Positions 44,430-55,000 are shown, counted from the first letter of the stretch. The stretch is 64,000 bases of DNA from Carya illinoinensis (GCF_018687715.1 NC_056755.1:22165501-22229500); one strand, 5' to 3'. Notes: generated from the sequence alone by a model not told the origin. A program made the numbers and translations.

Positions 44430-45046
44430 ATAGGTAGCAGCATCCTTTTTTCTTGCTTGCCTGAAGAGAAAGGAGCTTTCGCAGCTCCTTGTTGGCCTAC
44501 TGATCTTTGCTCCGCTAAGTCTACATTAATTTTCAGCTTCATGTTACAGTGAAATTAGAAACACCAATGCCGCGTTGAACATGCAGGTGAAATATCATAA
44601 TTCTTCCAATGCCTGCAGTCCGAAACTTCTTGTTCCAAATTGGGACAGCTAGCCATGTTGGCATTTATGATCTTGAACATTATTAGAACACTTAAAAAGC
44701 ATGAAATAAAAGAATCAAAGATTGTGAGACCTTTTCTATCTTTATATTTTGATCAGGTCGTAAAAGGCTGAGGTTGAGGTACCTGGATATACATATATGG
44801 ATTGGTCTTATAGATCAATTCCAGTCTTTTTCTCTATCCTTGTACAGGTCTAAATATATATCTAGCACTAAATAATATTCAATATTGGAGCTAACGATTT
44901 TAACATGGACTAGGTAAATTTATCATAATTTGGTAGCATTCTTCTATGTAAGGTTAGACTTTCAGTCTTTATCGTATGATATATCCAAGTAAATAGTTTT
45001 GGTAGAATTCTTGATCTAACGTACAATTTCTTACTACCAAATGCAG

Positions 45047-45634
45047 GAGGTAGAGAGAATTGTCCATCCTAAGGTTAAGGAAAGTACAAACCTAGATGGT
45101 TTAACTCCCCGACAATTGTTTACAAAAAACCACGAGAACATGATGAAAAAGGGAGAGGAATGGATGAAGAACACAGCAAGGTCATGTACGGTGGTGGGTG
45201 GTCTTATTGTTACCATTATGTTTGCAGCTATCTTTACCATTCCAGGTGATAAAAACAAAAACAAAAATATAGGCTTGGCAAAGTCCGTCTTTATAATATT
45301 TGATGCCTTATCCTTCTTTTTGTCCTCAACTTCAATCTTGACCTTTTTGGGAATCCTTACATCGCGTTATTCAGAAAATGATTTTCTTGAATATTTGCCA
45401 AGACAGATGATAATAGGCCTTTTCACCTTCTTTTGCTCTATTGCAACCATGATGATAACATTTTCCAGTGCTCTTTTAATCCTCTTACATGAGCAATTAC
45501 ATATTGCAATTCCTCTTATTTGTTTGTTTTGCATTCCACTCACCTTCTTTGTTTGGATTCAGTTCCCCATTCTTAAAGATATGATCATTTCAACCTATGG
45601 ACCAGGCATCTTTGATAGGAAAATGAGATGTTAA
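45047..45634 (+). CDS. Exon 7: PGG domain with four membrane segments
   Basis: The acceptor AATGCAG|GAGGTAG is followed by EVERIVHPKVKESTN, LTPRQLFTKNHENMMKKGEEWM and four hydrophobic segments (about 45184-45245, 45280-45360, 45409-45490, 45496-45570). The chain ends at a TAA (45632-45634). This is the PGG domain that anchors ACD6/ITN1-type proteins in membranes. The eponymous PGG triplet reads PGD (TIPGDKNKN). The exon is uninterrupted. Confidence 0.92.
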   Translation, partial: EVERIVHPKVKESTNLDGLTPRQLFTKNHENMMKKGEEWMKNTARSCTVVGGLIVTIMFAAIFTIPGDKNKNKNIGLAKSVFIIFDALSFFLSSTSILTFLGILTSRYSENDFLEYLPRQMIIGLFTFFCSIATMMITFSSALLILLHEQLHIAIPLICLFCIPLTFFVWIQFPILKDMIISTYGPGIFDRKMRC

Positions 45635-46383
45635 TTAATGTAATTGACCCACTGTATAATTATGGTGCTAATTGCAATAGGAGATCATGTATATTTGTTT
45701 CGTGAATTAGTGGCATATCAGCCAAAACTGAAGATTTGTTCCCGTTTGTTGTACCGATAACCGATGGAATTTCGACAGGTTTTATGTTGCATGTTATGTG
45801 ATTTATTGTGTTCAACCTGTTATCTTTTCATCAATAAATTATCCAAGTATTGTGACATTTAAACATTATTACATGCATTGATGTTCTAATCAATAATTTT
45901 GAGAAACAAGAAAATACGGAGTAACTAAGGCCCTGGATTGATGGAAGTCCTTTCATCAATTTCAAAGCCAAAAAGAAATTGTTGGATGCATTCTGCAATA
46001 ACTAGTTTCATGTGGATATGGCTCTCAGATGCAGCATTCAGTAATATGCACCACTAGTGCTTCACTCGAAAGTGCTTCACTCGAAAGAGGATTTCGAGCT
46101 GGTAAAGAGACCTATGGCAGGTACTAAATATACACAATTTTGGTGGCCGGTTTGCAGGATAGTCCAAACTAGGGAAATAGCCTGAAACTTTGGAGAGCAG
46201 TTTTCTATTATTGAGAGTTTTTTTAATTGTTTTATCTACAATTCTGAACCAAAACTATAGTGAAACCAACCCATTCATGAGTATTAAAAACGAGAAACAC
46301 AAGGAAGATTCATGTGGAAAAAAAAATATGTATGCATATATATATATATATAGGAAAAGAGGAAGGGGGAAGATGCCAGTGAA
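45635..46383. other. Intergenic region between convergent genes
   Basis: The 3' flank of the ankyrin/PGG gene, with AATAAA near 45834 as a candidate polyadenylation signal. A small duplication (GTGCTTCACTCGAAA twice near 46060-46090) is present. The last exon expected for the minus-strand ORRM1-like gene was not found here. Confidence 0.5.
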
Positions 46384-46492
46384 CTAACCTTGCCATTCAT
46401 CTCTGAGTGCTGTGCTAGCAGCTTCCTCTGTAGCGTACTCTATGAACGCATAACCTTTGGACCTTTTAGAAATTTTGTCCACTATAATGTTT
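46384..46492 (-). pseudogene. ORRM1-like RRM exon (RNP1)
   Basis: After CTCAACAG it reads NIIVDKISKRSKGYAFIEY, where KGYAFIEY is RNP1. In the next residues the frame slips by 2 bases: EMNGK of the expected ALxEMNGK appears in another frame. It is followed by a donor AAG|GTTAG. Confidence 0.75.
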
Positions 46493-46576
46493 ACTGTTGA
46501 GAAAGCATTACACCAGTACGAGCATACCAATACTAAGAAATTGAAATGCTGCATTTTATAAGCACAAAATTGCAAT

Positions 46577-46649
46577 CTACCTTCAACAAGCTCACCAAAG
46601 CCTTCAGATGCTGTTCTTAAGGTTTTCTCAGATGTATAGAATGACAGGC
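46577..46649 (-). pseudogene. ORRM1-like RRM exon (first half)
   Basis: Encodes LSFYTSEKTLRTASEGFGELVE, the beta1-alpha1 part of the RRM. It ends in phase 1 (GAAG|GTAGAT), which joins the exon at 46492. The short exon carrying the beginning of the RRM could not be located between 46650 and 47707, a stretch of about 1 kb with no other feature seen. Confidence 0.7.
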
Positions 46650-47707
46650 CTGTTTATTGAAAGAGATTGCAAAGCGTTGTCGTTAGCATACAAGAAAAGA
46701 GGGAGAAATGAAGTTACTGGTACATAAGAAATTTTTTTATCCCACGCATAGAAACTGATAAATGATTCCACAGTGGGAAACCTTTCTTTTTCTTTTTTTT
46801 TTTTTGATCGGTTTCCATAGTGGGAAACCTTTTTGTGTTTGAAGTTATTTTCAGAGATTTAAGTCAATTTAAACTCGGAAAGGCATACTTCAACAAAAGA
46901 CATTATTTAAAAAGAATCCATAAGTCAAGTCCAAGCTGCAGCATACGGTAATAAATAGTTTCTTTGTTTTTATAGTGGCTGTTTGACTTGCTTCTAAAGA
47001 ATCTGCCTGATCCATAGAACCCCGTAAATTTCCTGGAAAAGACACCTTCTTTATCCCAGTGGTCAACTTTAGATAAACGCTGAATTACAAATGATTCTTT
47101 TTTTATCTATAGGTAAAGGTGGAATGACACATTATTCATTGCGAATTGAATTCTTATTAATAAAAATCAAGATTTATGACTACAGTAGCTTATAAGTACA
47201 ACAAGTAAATGCCACAAATCCCGGTTATTAAATAAGCAATTGCAAAGTTTCCTCTGAGATAACATTAAAGAGTAATGTCATCTTCCACTTCAAAAGTGGA
47301 GATCCTCTCTCCAAGGGATTTAATCATACTTAAGCAATCTAACAAAACCATGATAAATTATTAATCCATGATTTAGCACCTGGTAACATGGCGCAATAAT
47401 TAAGTTATTATTTTCAACATCAGCTTCCCTTGCAAAGACATGAGCATCTCTCTTCCTCAATACATCTCCAAGACTTCCAGCAGCTTAGCTAGACAAAAAC
47501 CGAATTGGCAACATTACCCCAACATCAAATACCTTTCAAATCTGGCTATGTTTTATATTTAATATATCTCAAAGATCAAGATATCACCATATACAATTAC
47601 ACTCAAACAGATGAGTGAATTTCCGAGCTAGAAAAACTGAGGATAAGATACCCACATTGAAATTACAATCAGAAGTAGATATTATATGGAAGCGGATGTA
47701 TTTTTAC

Positions 47708-47790
47708 CAAACAACGGGGCAAACCTCCATAATCCTTATTCTTCGACTCAAAGTTTTTATCTGGCAGAACAGATAATACACCCAGTACAC
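47708..47790 (-). pseudogene. ORRM1-like exon after the second RIP box
   Basis: Encodes VLGVLSVLPDKNFESKNKDYGG, the conserved (V)LSV-PD-x-NFE...KDYGG ending of a RIP/MORF box. Acceptor TGTGCAG|GTG, donor TTTG|GTAAAA. Confidence 0.75.
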
Positions 47791-47878
47791 CTGCACATTT
47801 GGAAGCATTTGTCCTCAACCTACAAAATGCATCAAAATGGAAATTGTGGCAAAAAATAAATTAAATGAAAATACTAAC

Positions 47879-47976
47879 CAGCTAGTTCCCATGCAATTTC
47901 ATCATCAAGATCACAACAGAACCGAAAGTTTGACCGCCAAGAAATCTGATATATACACATTTGAGCATGCTTCTCA
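47879..47976 (-). pseudogene. ORRM1-like exon, second RIP box
   Basis: Encodes EKHAQMCIYQISWRSNFRFCC, then DLDDEIAWELAG. It parallels the exon at 48484-48581 (ENDAQMYIYHASCDS), showing the internal duplication of the RIP box. Donor GCTG|GTTAGT. Confidence 0.8.
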
Positions 47977-48110
47977 CTACAAAATTACTATTCCATTTTC
48001 AGGGTTAAGAAAAACAAGGTGATCAAAGGAAGGATATCAAATTGATGCTCTGTCGAAAACGTTGCCACAAAATGGAACAGGAAAAATAACACTCAAATCT
48101 TGTTTCTTAC

Positions 48111-48314
48111 TTCCCAAACACCTTGGTCAGTGCTTGAGCATAATAATCAACCATTTGTGCCTTCGTAACAACGCCAACCCCCGGCTTGTCCATTCGAACA
48201 AGCCAGTGGTTGGTATTCCCCACAGGAAACAGTACTTCCTGTAAGTGAGCTATATGTCTCTTTAACGGCAATATAATCCGGGTCGTGCCTAACCGATAAA
48301 ACTTCAGATAGACC
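48111..48314 (-). pseudogene. ORRM1-like exon joining RIP boxes (frameshifted)
   Basis: The first part reads LSEVLSVRHDPDYIAVKETYSS. From about 48240 the coding frame changes by one base and continues EVLFPVGNTNHWLVRMDK to ALTKVFG. The donor GGGAA|GTAAGA is near 48112. No intron fits between the two frames, so this is an indel or a sequencing error. Confidence 0.75.
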
Positions 48315-48483
48315 TACAAGACATTCGCCGAACATAAGCAGCAATGAAAACGTCTTTCATAATTTCTCTCCGAACATAAAATCTAAAGGACCAACATGAT
48401 GCAGAATTGAAGCACAACCAGATGATTCATTCTTCTGCAAACCAGAATCATATCGAAGAAAGCGTAAGAGAACAGAAACTTAC

Positions 48484-48581
48484 GGGCGACCTCGCCGGAA
48501 GTATCTTCGTCAAAGTCACAGCAAAAGCCAAAGGGGGAATCACAAGAAGCATGATATATATACATCTGCGCATCGTTCTCA
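48484..48581 (-). pseudogene. ORRM1-like exon, first RIP box
   Basis: Encodes ENDAQMYIYHASCDSPFGFCC, then DFDEDTSGEVA. Strong donor GCCC|GTAAGT, acceptor TTGAGCAG|TGAGAA. Confidence 0.8.
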
Positions 48582-48671
48582 CTGCTCAAAACCACAACCA
48601 AAGCATAATTCAGACCAAAAGCAAACATTTTTATCTGAAAATTAAAATGAAACATACCCACCTGCTCAATA

Positions 48672-48965
48672 TTCTTGCTAAGGGATTAACGCAATAGTCA
48701 ATAACTTCTGGTTTTGAATTGATCCCTTGTGAAGAAGCCTCCATGAGAACCATCCAGCCGTGGTTGTCACTGGGAGTGAGAAATTTCTTTGGAGATGAAG
48801 TTGAAGTCGCACTTGGTGTGGAAGTGAAACATATAAACGAAATGAAAGAAGAACGAGAAGAAGAGAGATGAAGGTGGTTTGTTTTGTTCGGCGGATTGGG
48901 AAATTTGATGTTTACAGTGGGATTTTGGGGTTGGCTTTTGTGGGCTTTTCTTGGGAATATATGAG
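48672..48965 (-). pseudogene. ORRM1-like first exon
   Basis: Carries a Ser/Thr/Phe-rich region (HLHLSSSRSSFISFICFTS), plausible as a plastid transit peptide, then HGWMVLMEASSQG and VIDYCVNPLARILS of the first RIP box. It ends at the donor GAGCAG|GTGGGT. No in-frame Met precedes the RIP box except one at 49002, which lies inside the MITE. The original start was probably separated by the insertion of element G. Confidence 0.7.
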
Positions 48966-48977
48966 GTGTTTGTAACA

Positions 48978-49150
48978 GGAGTTTTGTTATATATAAGGAC
49001 AATCGTATACTTCTTTACGTATTGATATTGATTCTTTCATACTTAAAATTTAAATTAATATTATTTTCAATAAAATTTACTTTTTGACCAATCACATTAA
49101 AAATTAGTGTACAGATTAATGTACAATTATACTTACAACTAGATTTTTTC
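48978..49150. mobile_element. hAT-type MITE, copy 2 (8-bp TSD TTGTAACA)
   Basis: 173 bp, flanked by TTGTAACA at 48970-48977 and 49151-49158. It shares CTTAAAATTTAAATTAA and ACTTTTTGAC(T/C)AATCACAT with copy 1 at 2541-2711. It sits seven bases inside the left LTR of element G, so it is younger than G. Confidence 0.85.
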
Positions 49151-49151
49151 T

Positions 49152-49830
49152 TGTAACAACCACTGCTCGGATATATTTGCTGGCGTTCTACATAGAAGGG
49201 GGCAATGGGCCGTTACAAACACTTTGTTTGGTAGTATTTTTTAAAATTTTATTCCTCCTAATATTTTGTTTTTAAACAGTGGAAAAGACCCTCATGATGT
49301 TTTGTAATTATTATTAACATATGGATGCTTGATTAGGAGAAAAAAAAAAAGAAGGGGCATGTCAAAGGGAGAGAGAGTTTCTATCAGGGTACTTGGAGGG
49401 ATTTCTTCAGACTGAAGTGTTACTTGATGGATTGCGTCAGGATGGGCTTGGTAGGAGGTTTATGAGCTGGATCTTCAGTCTGAAATGCTAGTTTTATTAG
49501 GCGTCGTGTGAGTTGGGTCGAGAGGGTGTTCCGTGGGCCTATTATATTGTTAATTTAAGTACTTTGTTTTTCCTGCATGTTGGACTGGATTTAGTCCAGT
49601 ATAATCCTACTGTTTGTTTGGCCCATAGCCATAGGATACTTTGTCGATAATGTTTTCCGTTATTTTGTAGCTAATATGCTTGTAATGTTCCCCAAAAGAA
49701 TGTCATTCTGAATGCCAACTATTTTCTTATCTCATTTCTTTTATCTTTCTATCAATCATTTTCTGAAGGTGTTCTCCCTCGAAAAGAGTAAAAACCCTAA
49801 TTTACTAAGCATTTCTTGAGTTTTGTTACA
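49152..49830 (+). repeat. 5' LTR of element G (main part)
   Basis: Matches 53066-53609 (shared words GTTTATGAGCTGGATCTT-like and GAGTAAAAACCCTAATTT) apart from a 148-bp insert at 49202-49349. Confidence 0.85.
49202..49349 (+). mobile_element. Short poly(A)-tailed retroposon in LTR G
   Basis: An insertion absent from the other LTR. It is flanked by AGAAGGGG (49194-49201 and 49350-49357) and ends in an 11-base A run. Direct repeats plus an A tail point to LINE-mediated retroposition (a SINE-like sequence). Its source is unknown. Confidence 0.6.
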
Positions 49831-49868
49831 AGTAATATCTAGAGACACATTCTATGATATTCTAGAGG

Positions 49869-52860
49869 ATGATGTTTTACAGACCATACCAAAAGGCACT
49901 AAACTCAGAGCTAAAAGATGGGTTCAATGCCTTAGAAAAACCACCGATTCCCAATATAAAAACCTTGGAAATGGAAATTTTGACTCTTAAAAGGCAAACT
50001 GATACAATGTTGCAGCAGCTGATAGTGATAATAGGCAAGTTGCAGGAGAAGTGATCCCAAGTGAAGGGGAATGCATGGGGGTTCGAGTCAAAATTCAAGG
50101 AACCAGTTTTACTGTTGAAGGACAAATGTTGGTACTTGCTAGTTGTGATATGGTCCTTAAAATCCAGTGGTTGCATCAATTGTGTATTGTTTATGGGATT
50201 TTCACAAACTAGCTATGAGTTTTTCTGCGGATGGAAAGGCAGTGCAGTTGCAAGGGTTAGCATCGTCAAAAGTGATCGAAGAAGTCTCATGGAACCAAGG
50301 GAACAAGCTGGAAATCAAGGGAATAAGTCTACAAGTATTAGAGAGCCAAGTTGAAGAGAGCAAGGAAGTGAATAAGGAAATACTGGCAGCTACATAAGCC
50401 CTCTTGAAACAATATCGTGAAGTTTTTGAAGAACCAAAGGCCTTCCTCCCAACCGATCCCATGACCATGCCATTAACCTCATATCTAACACCAAACCCAT
50501 ATCCATGAGACCTTATCGCTACCCTTACTATAAAAATGATGAAATAGAAAAAATAATTCGTGAGCTAGAGGGTCACTATGAGTTCCTAGTTATGCCCTTT
50601 GGGCTAACTAACGCAGTCTTTACCTTTCAAAGTTTGATGAATAAGGTGTTCAACCTCATTTGAGGAAGTTTATTTTGGTCTTTTTCGATGATATATTGAA
50701 TTACATTTAAGACCCTTGGAAGTGGCTCTTGAGACCTTAAGAGGTCACAAACTTTATGCTAAACTCTCTAAGTGCAGGTTTGGGTGCAAGGAGATTTCCT
50801 ATTTGGGCCACTAAATTTCTGCCTAAGGTGTAAGTGTAGATTCGAATAAGTTACAAGCCATAAATGACTGGCCCATTCCCGGATCCATTAAAGCATTGAG
50901 AGGCTTCCTGGGCCTAACGGGATACTATAGAAAGTTTATCAAGGGGGAACGGGGAGCTTGCTAGTCCACTGACCAGAATGTTGAAAAATGAAGGGTCAAA
51001 TGGGGTGAAGAAGCAAATTTCGAATTCTACAAGCTAAAGGAAGTTGTTACAAACCCACCCAGTACTTGCATTATCTGATTTTGCATCACCCTTCACTATT
51101 GAGTGTGATGCCTTAGCCACTGCTATTGGGGCTATTTTGATGCAACAAGGAAGACCTATTGCCTACTTCAGCTAAACTCTTAAAAGGGGACCTCTACTCC
51201 TATCAACTTATGAGAAGGAGTTTTTCGCTCTAGCGTTCGTAGTGGCTAAATGAAGACCCCATTTATCGGGTGGAACTTTTAAAGTCAAAATAGATCAACA
51301 GGGCCTCAAACACCTACTGGACCAACCAGTGGAAACTCCAATGCAACATAAATGGATTTCCAAACTTATGAGTTACAACTTTGTGGTGGAGTACAAAAGG
51401 GGGGCTGAAAATAGAGTCATCGATGACTTGTCAAGAGTGTATCAAGAGGAGGAAGAAAACTTGCTGCTGATTTCTTTCCCCATCGTGGATTGGCTAAATG
51501 ACCTGAAGGCTACCTATACCATTGATCCAAAGGAACAGACTCTGATCTCTATGTTTAATGAGAAAAAGCTGGATATTGAGTATACCATGAGATCATACCT
51601 ATTACTATACAAAAAGAGGCTCTTTTTTTTGGGGGGGGGGAGGGAGGTGGGGAGGGGCGTCATTCAGGGCGACAAAACCATACAAAGGGTGAGAAGAGAC
51701 TTTTTTTTGGCCCAGGCTTAAGAGTGATGTTAAACAATTTATTAAGGGTGCGACCTGTGTCAAAGAGTGAAATCCTCTAATGAATTGTAGAGTGGGTTGC
51801 TCCAACCATTACCAATCCCCTATCAACCATGGACCTATATAACTATGGATATCATAGAAGGCCTTCTGAATTCTAAGGAGTTTAACAACTTGTGGGTGGT
51901 GGTTGATCGCCTCACTAACTACAACCATGTAACACCATTGAAGCATCCCTATACTACTAAGGATTTAGCAAATCTATTTCTCAAGCACATAATTAAACTG
52001 GACCTATATAACTATGGATATTATAGAAGGCCTTTCAAATTCTAAGGAGTTTAACAGCTTGTGGGTGGTGGTTGATCGCCTCACTAACTACAACCATGTA
52101 ATACCATTAATTGAAGCATCCCTATACTGCTAAGGATTTAGCAAATCTGTTTCTCAAGCACATATTTAAACTGCATGGTTTACCTCTGTCCATAGTCTTG
52201 GATAGGGATAGATCATTCACTAGAAAATGCTAGCAAGAACTTTTCAGCTTGCAAGGAATTCAAATGGCACTAACAATAGCCTACCACCCTCAAACCAATG
52301 GGCAGTCAGAGGCTATAAACAAGGTCTTAGAAAACTTTCTGATATGTTTCTCAAGGGAGAGACCTAGAGACTGGGTGGATACCTCTCGCGAAGTGGTGGT
52401 ACAATTCCACTCCTCACATGTCTACAAAGTTATCACCATTTGAAGCCCTATATAGCTCCCCCCTCCCAAGTTGTTAGAGTATATACTTGGAACTACCCAA
52501 GGAGCTGCTGTGGAAGATCATCTTGAGACTAGAGATCAGATAGCTCGTATGCTACATCACAACCTGCAACTAGCACAAGATAGAATGAAGAGATATGTAG
52601 AGTTAATAAGGAACGATAGGTAATTTTCTAAAGGAGACTGGGTCTATTTAAGACTCCAGCCCTATAAGCAGACCACAGTGGCCCTCCGCCCTAGCAAAAA
52701 GCTGGCCCCAAGATTTTTTGGTCCTTCCAGATTTTACAAAGGGTGGAAAAGTAGCTTACCATTTGGATCTACTAGGATCATTGAAAATCCACCCAATGTT
52801 TTATGTTTTATAGCTTAAAAAGAAGTTGGAATCCTCCTCAACATCAGTTCCAGAGCTACC
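49869..52860 (+). pseudogene. Element G protease-RT-RNase H-integrase
   Basis: In order: protease-like VKIQGTSFTVEGQMLVLASCDMVL (50085-50170); RT MPFGLTN and FQSLMNKVF (50590-50655); RNase H FTIECDALATAIGAILMQQGRPIAYFS (51090-51170); RNase H end WISKLMSYNFVVEYKRGAENRVIDDLSR (51352-51440). Integrase follows with VVVDRLTN (51895) and AYHPQTNGQSEAINKVLENFL (52280-52340), the last a Reina-type signature. gag is largely missing. Stops, shifts, part of RT lost, and a 169-bp duplication in integrase make it inactive. Confidence 0.85.
51830..52170. repeat. 169-bp tandem duplication in integrase of element G
   Basis: TGGACCTATATAACTATGGAT begins both copies (51830 and 51999). The copies are nearly identical, differing at a few positions plus a 4-base indel. 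The duplicated segment contains the VVVDRLTNY block with the first catalytic Asp. Confidence 0.9.
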
Positions 52861-53065
52861 TCCTGTAGACGACACTGTTGTCATTAAACCCAAGTTTAAA
52901 AAGGCATTAGCTCGTAAAATGGTTAAATCGGGAAACAATGCCAAAATCGAGCTTCTTGTACGCTTGCAGGGCAAGAGTCAATTGAAGCAACATGAGAAAA
53001 CTATGCTACACTCAGACAAGGATTTCCCCACTTTGTGGGCAAGGTGTTTTAAAGAGGGGGAGAGT

Positions 53066-53609
53066 TGTAACAACCATTGCTTAGATCTAGGGTTTGCTTG
53101 CATTCTGCACAGAAAGGGCATGTTGAAGGGGAAAGAGAGTTTCTGTCAAGGCACTTGGAGGGACTTCACTTCAACTGAAGTGTTACTTGGATGGGCTGCA
53201 TCAAGGGTGGGCTTGCGAGAAGGCTTATGAGCTGGATCTTTAGAGTCTGAAAGGCTAGTTTTATTAGGCTTCGTGTGAGTTAGGCGAGGAGGGTGTTCTT
53301 GTGGGCCTGTTATGTTATTAGTTTAAGTACTTTGTTTTCCTTGCATGTTGGATTGGGTTTAGTCTAGTATAATCCTATTGTTTGTTTGGCCCATGCTCAT
53401 AGGACAGTTTGTCTGTAGTGTTTTCCATTATTATGTCTGATAGCTTTTATGCTGGTAACATTCCCTGTAGGAATTTCATTTTGAATGCCAACTATTTTAT
53501 TATCCTATTCCCTCTCTCTCTCTCTCTCTCTCTCTCATTTTCTGGAGGTGCTCTCCCTTAAAGAGAGTAAAAACCCTAATTTGCTAGGCATTCCCTGAGG
53601 TTTGTTATA
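53066..53609 (+). repeat. 3' LTR of element G
   Basis: 544 bp, preceded by the polypurine tract AAAGAGGGGGAGAG. It includes a short CT microsatellite (about 53513-53535). Confidence 0.9.
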
Positions 53610-54004
53610 GTGTTATGGTTGTGGCTAAGGGAGAGAAAACTTCCACGCCTTTTCCTTTTTTTTTTTTTTTTTGTTAATCTCTACCCACCTTTCTAAAATT
53701 TCTAGGCGCTCAAAACTTGTCAAGTGAATGGCAAACCAGAAGTGTTCGAGTCCATTAAATATGGGTAAGTTGGGTTCGAGTGGGTTCATTTCGAGTCCAA
53801 CTAGTTCAACCTAAGTACTATCTTTATCTTTTCCTTTTTTTATTTTTAAATTTTTTTTTAGTTTTTCTTACACCCTTTAAAAGAAATTATAAACATGAAG
53901 AATAATTGAATTAATTTGCTCCCTCTTCAACATTCAAACCGATTCCTATCACATTTTTTTGTCAATTAAGAGCTCGTCTGGACACTCAATGCTCATTTGG
54001 ATAC

Positions 54005-55000
54005 TTATAATATTTCAGAATATTTGTAAATAATACTAAAAATATTTTCGTTGTTCCACAATAAGGCTAGCTCCCCTTTCCTCCCTATCACATCCACCAC
54101 AAAACACTCAACAAAACTAATCATCCTTTTAACAGCTTCTATCTTACTTGAGTTTGTCTTAGTTTTAATAAAAAACACAACTTTGAGTCTATTTTCCCCC
54201 ACCATAAAGTAGAGGTCTTGACCTATTTGAAAGTTGCCATGCCCTTGGCAATTACAACTCAACAAATTCATTATATCCAACAAGCCTCTACCTCTACAAT
54301 TCCTTTGTCACAAGCAACTTAATTCACTTTCCTCACTTTATGTGCTCCTTCACCCAAATTTCCCTCCACAATACCTAGAGCATCACCTCTTGTGTCCCAC
54401 AGATAAAATATAAGATATACCTGGAGTAATTATTGCACATGTTCTCATCTTCCATTCTCCTCGATTTTGGCCCTTTGCTACCTTTCTGATATTATAATTT
54501 CCTTCTCTTTAGCAATGTTCGTGACCTCAATCGGACCCTCAAGCACATCCTTCTCATTCTTTTCATACACATATCCTAGTTGACCTTGGCATAATCCCCT
54601 TCATATCATTCACTTCCCCTTCCATATTTACTTGCATAGTAGGCTAATATGCCTCCTCACCACCACCCCTTTGTAGATCTTCATTCTCTTCACTAAAACA
54701 CTTCTCCACAAACCCCTTCCTCCCAACCATTGGTTTTTTACGCATGTTTAAAGGGGCCCTCAGCCAAGGGCCAAGACCTCCTACCTCACTTATCTGATCC
54801 TTGCCTGATACTCCTTTCAGTATAACCTTGATTTTGATGTAGAATTCTTTTACACCTAAAACACATTCTTAGAAATTTTTCATATGACAATGGCACCCAT
54901 ATACTCCTTCCATCAAGATTTACAGCCCTACCCATGCTATAACCTTCTTGAGATCACATTCGATCCTCACATGCAAGTAACTAGTGCAACTCATTAATTT
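54005..55000 (-). pseudogene. LINE (L1-type) fragment: ORF1 end and ORF2 endonuclease start
   Basis: On the minus strand 54283-54005 reads MNLLSCNCQG, then VFFIKTKTNSSKIE and CFVVDVIGRKGELALLW. This is the N-terminus of the LINE AP-type endonuclease, with Cys replacing the usual Trp of SWNC. Upstream (about 54990-54840) are VRIECDLKKVIAW and CFRCKRILHQNQG, an ORF1-like tail with a degenerate zinc knuckle. RT is absent. 53615-54004 holds no other feature. Confidence 0.75.

Larger units (their letters stand above)
3761..45634 (+). pseudogene. Ankyrin-repeat/PGG-domain gene (ACD6/ITN1-like), exons split by TE-filled introns
   Basis: Seven exons spread over 41.9 kb together match one protein family: a gag-like N-terminal domain, ankyrin repeats, a linker, a second ankyrin block and a C-terminal PGG domain with four membrane segments. 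Members such as ACD6 and ITN1 act in defence or stress signalling at membranes. From the second exon on, GT/AG junctions and phases agree throughout: GAT across 28166/28511, TGC across 28660/43401, GTA across 43472/43789, GGA across 43839/43955, phase 0 across 44385/45047. The introns hold elements A, B and D, and then C, E and F. A TGA at 27707-27709 and a disturbed exon-1 end argue for a pseudogene, although the last four exons are intact. The exon 1 to exon 2 link is the weakest part. Confidence 0.6.
46384..48970 (-). pseudogene. ORRM1: ORRM1-like gene (RIP-RIP-RRM), degenerate
   Basis: Minus-strand exons encode a Ser/Thr-rich transit-like N-terminus and a first RIP/MORF box. A second RIP box (HWLVRMDKPGVGVVTKAQMVDYY) and an RRM ending KGYAFIEYATEEA follow. 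RIP-RIP-RRM is the layout of ORRM1, a plastid C-to-U RNA-editing factor. Evidence of decay: a 1-base frame change near 48240, a 2-base loss before the EMNGK block at about 46400, no exon for the RRM end, and element G at the 5' end. It converges with the ankyrin/PGG gene. A functional copy may exist elsewhere. Confidence 0.7.
48971..53609 (+). mobile_element. Element G: Reina-like Ty3/gypsy retrotransposon
   Basis: Flanked by the 5-bp duplication GTGTT (48966-48970 and 53610-53614). The LTRs start TGTAACAACC, ending GTTACA on the left (49830) and a decayed GTTATA on the right (53609). The left LTR holds two later insertions (a MITE and a poly-A retroposon). The internal region encodes protease, RT, RNase H and integrase with many breaks. 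It inserted in the 5' part of the ORRM1-like gene. Confidence 0.85.
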
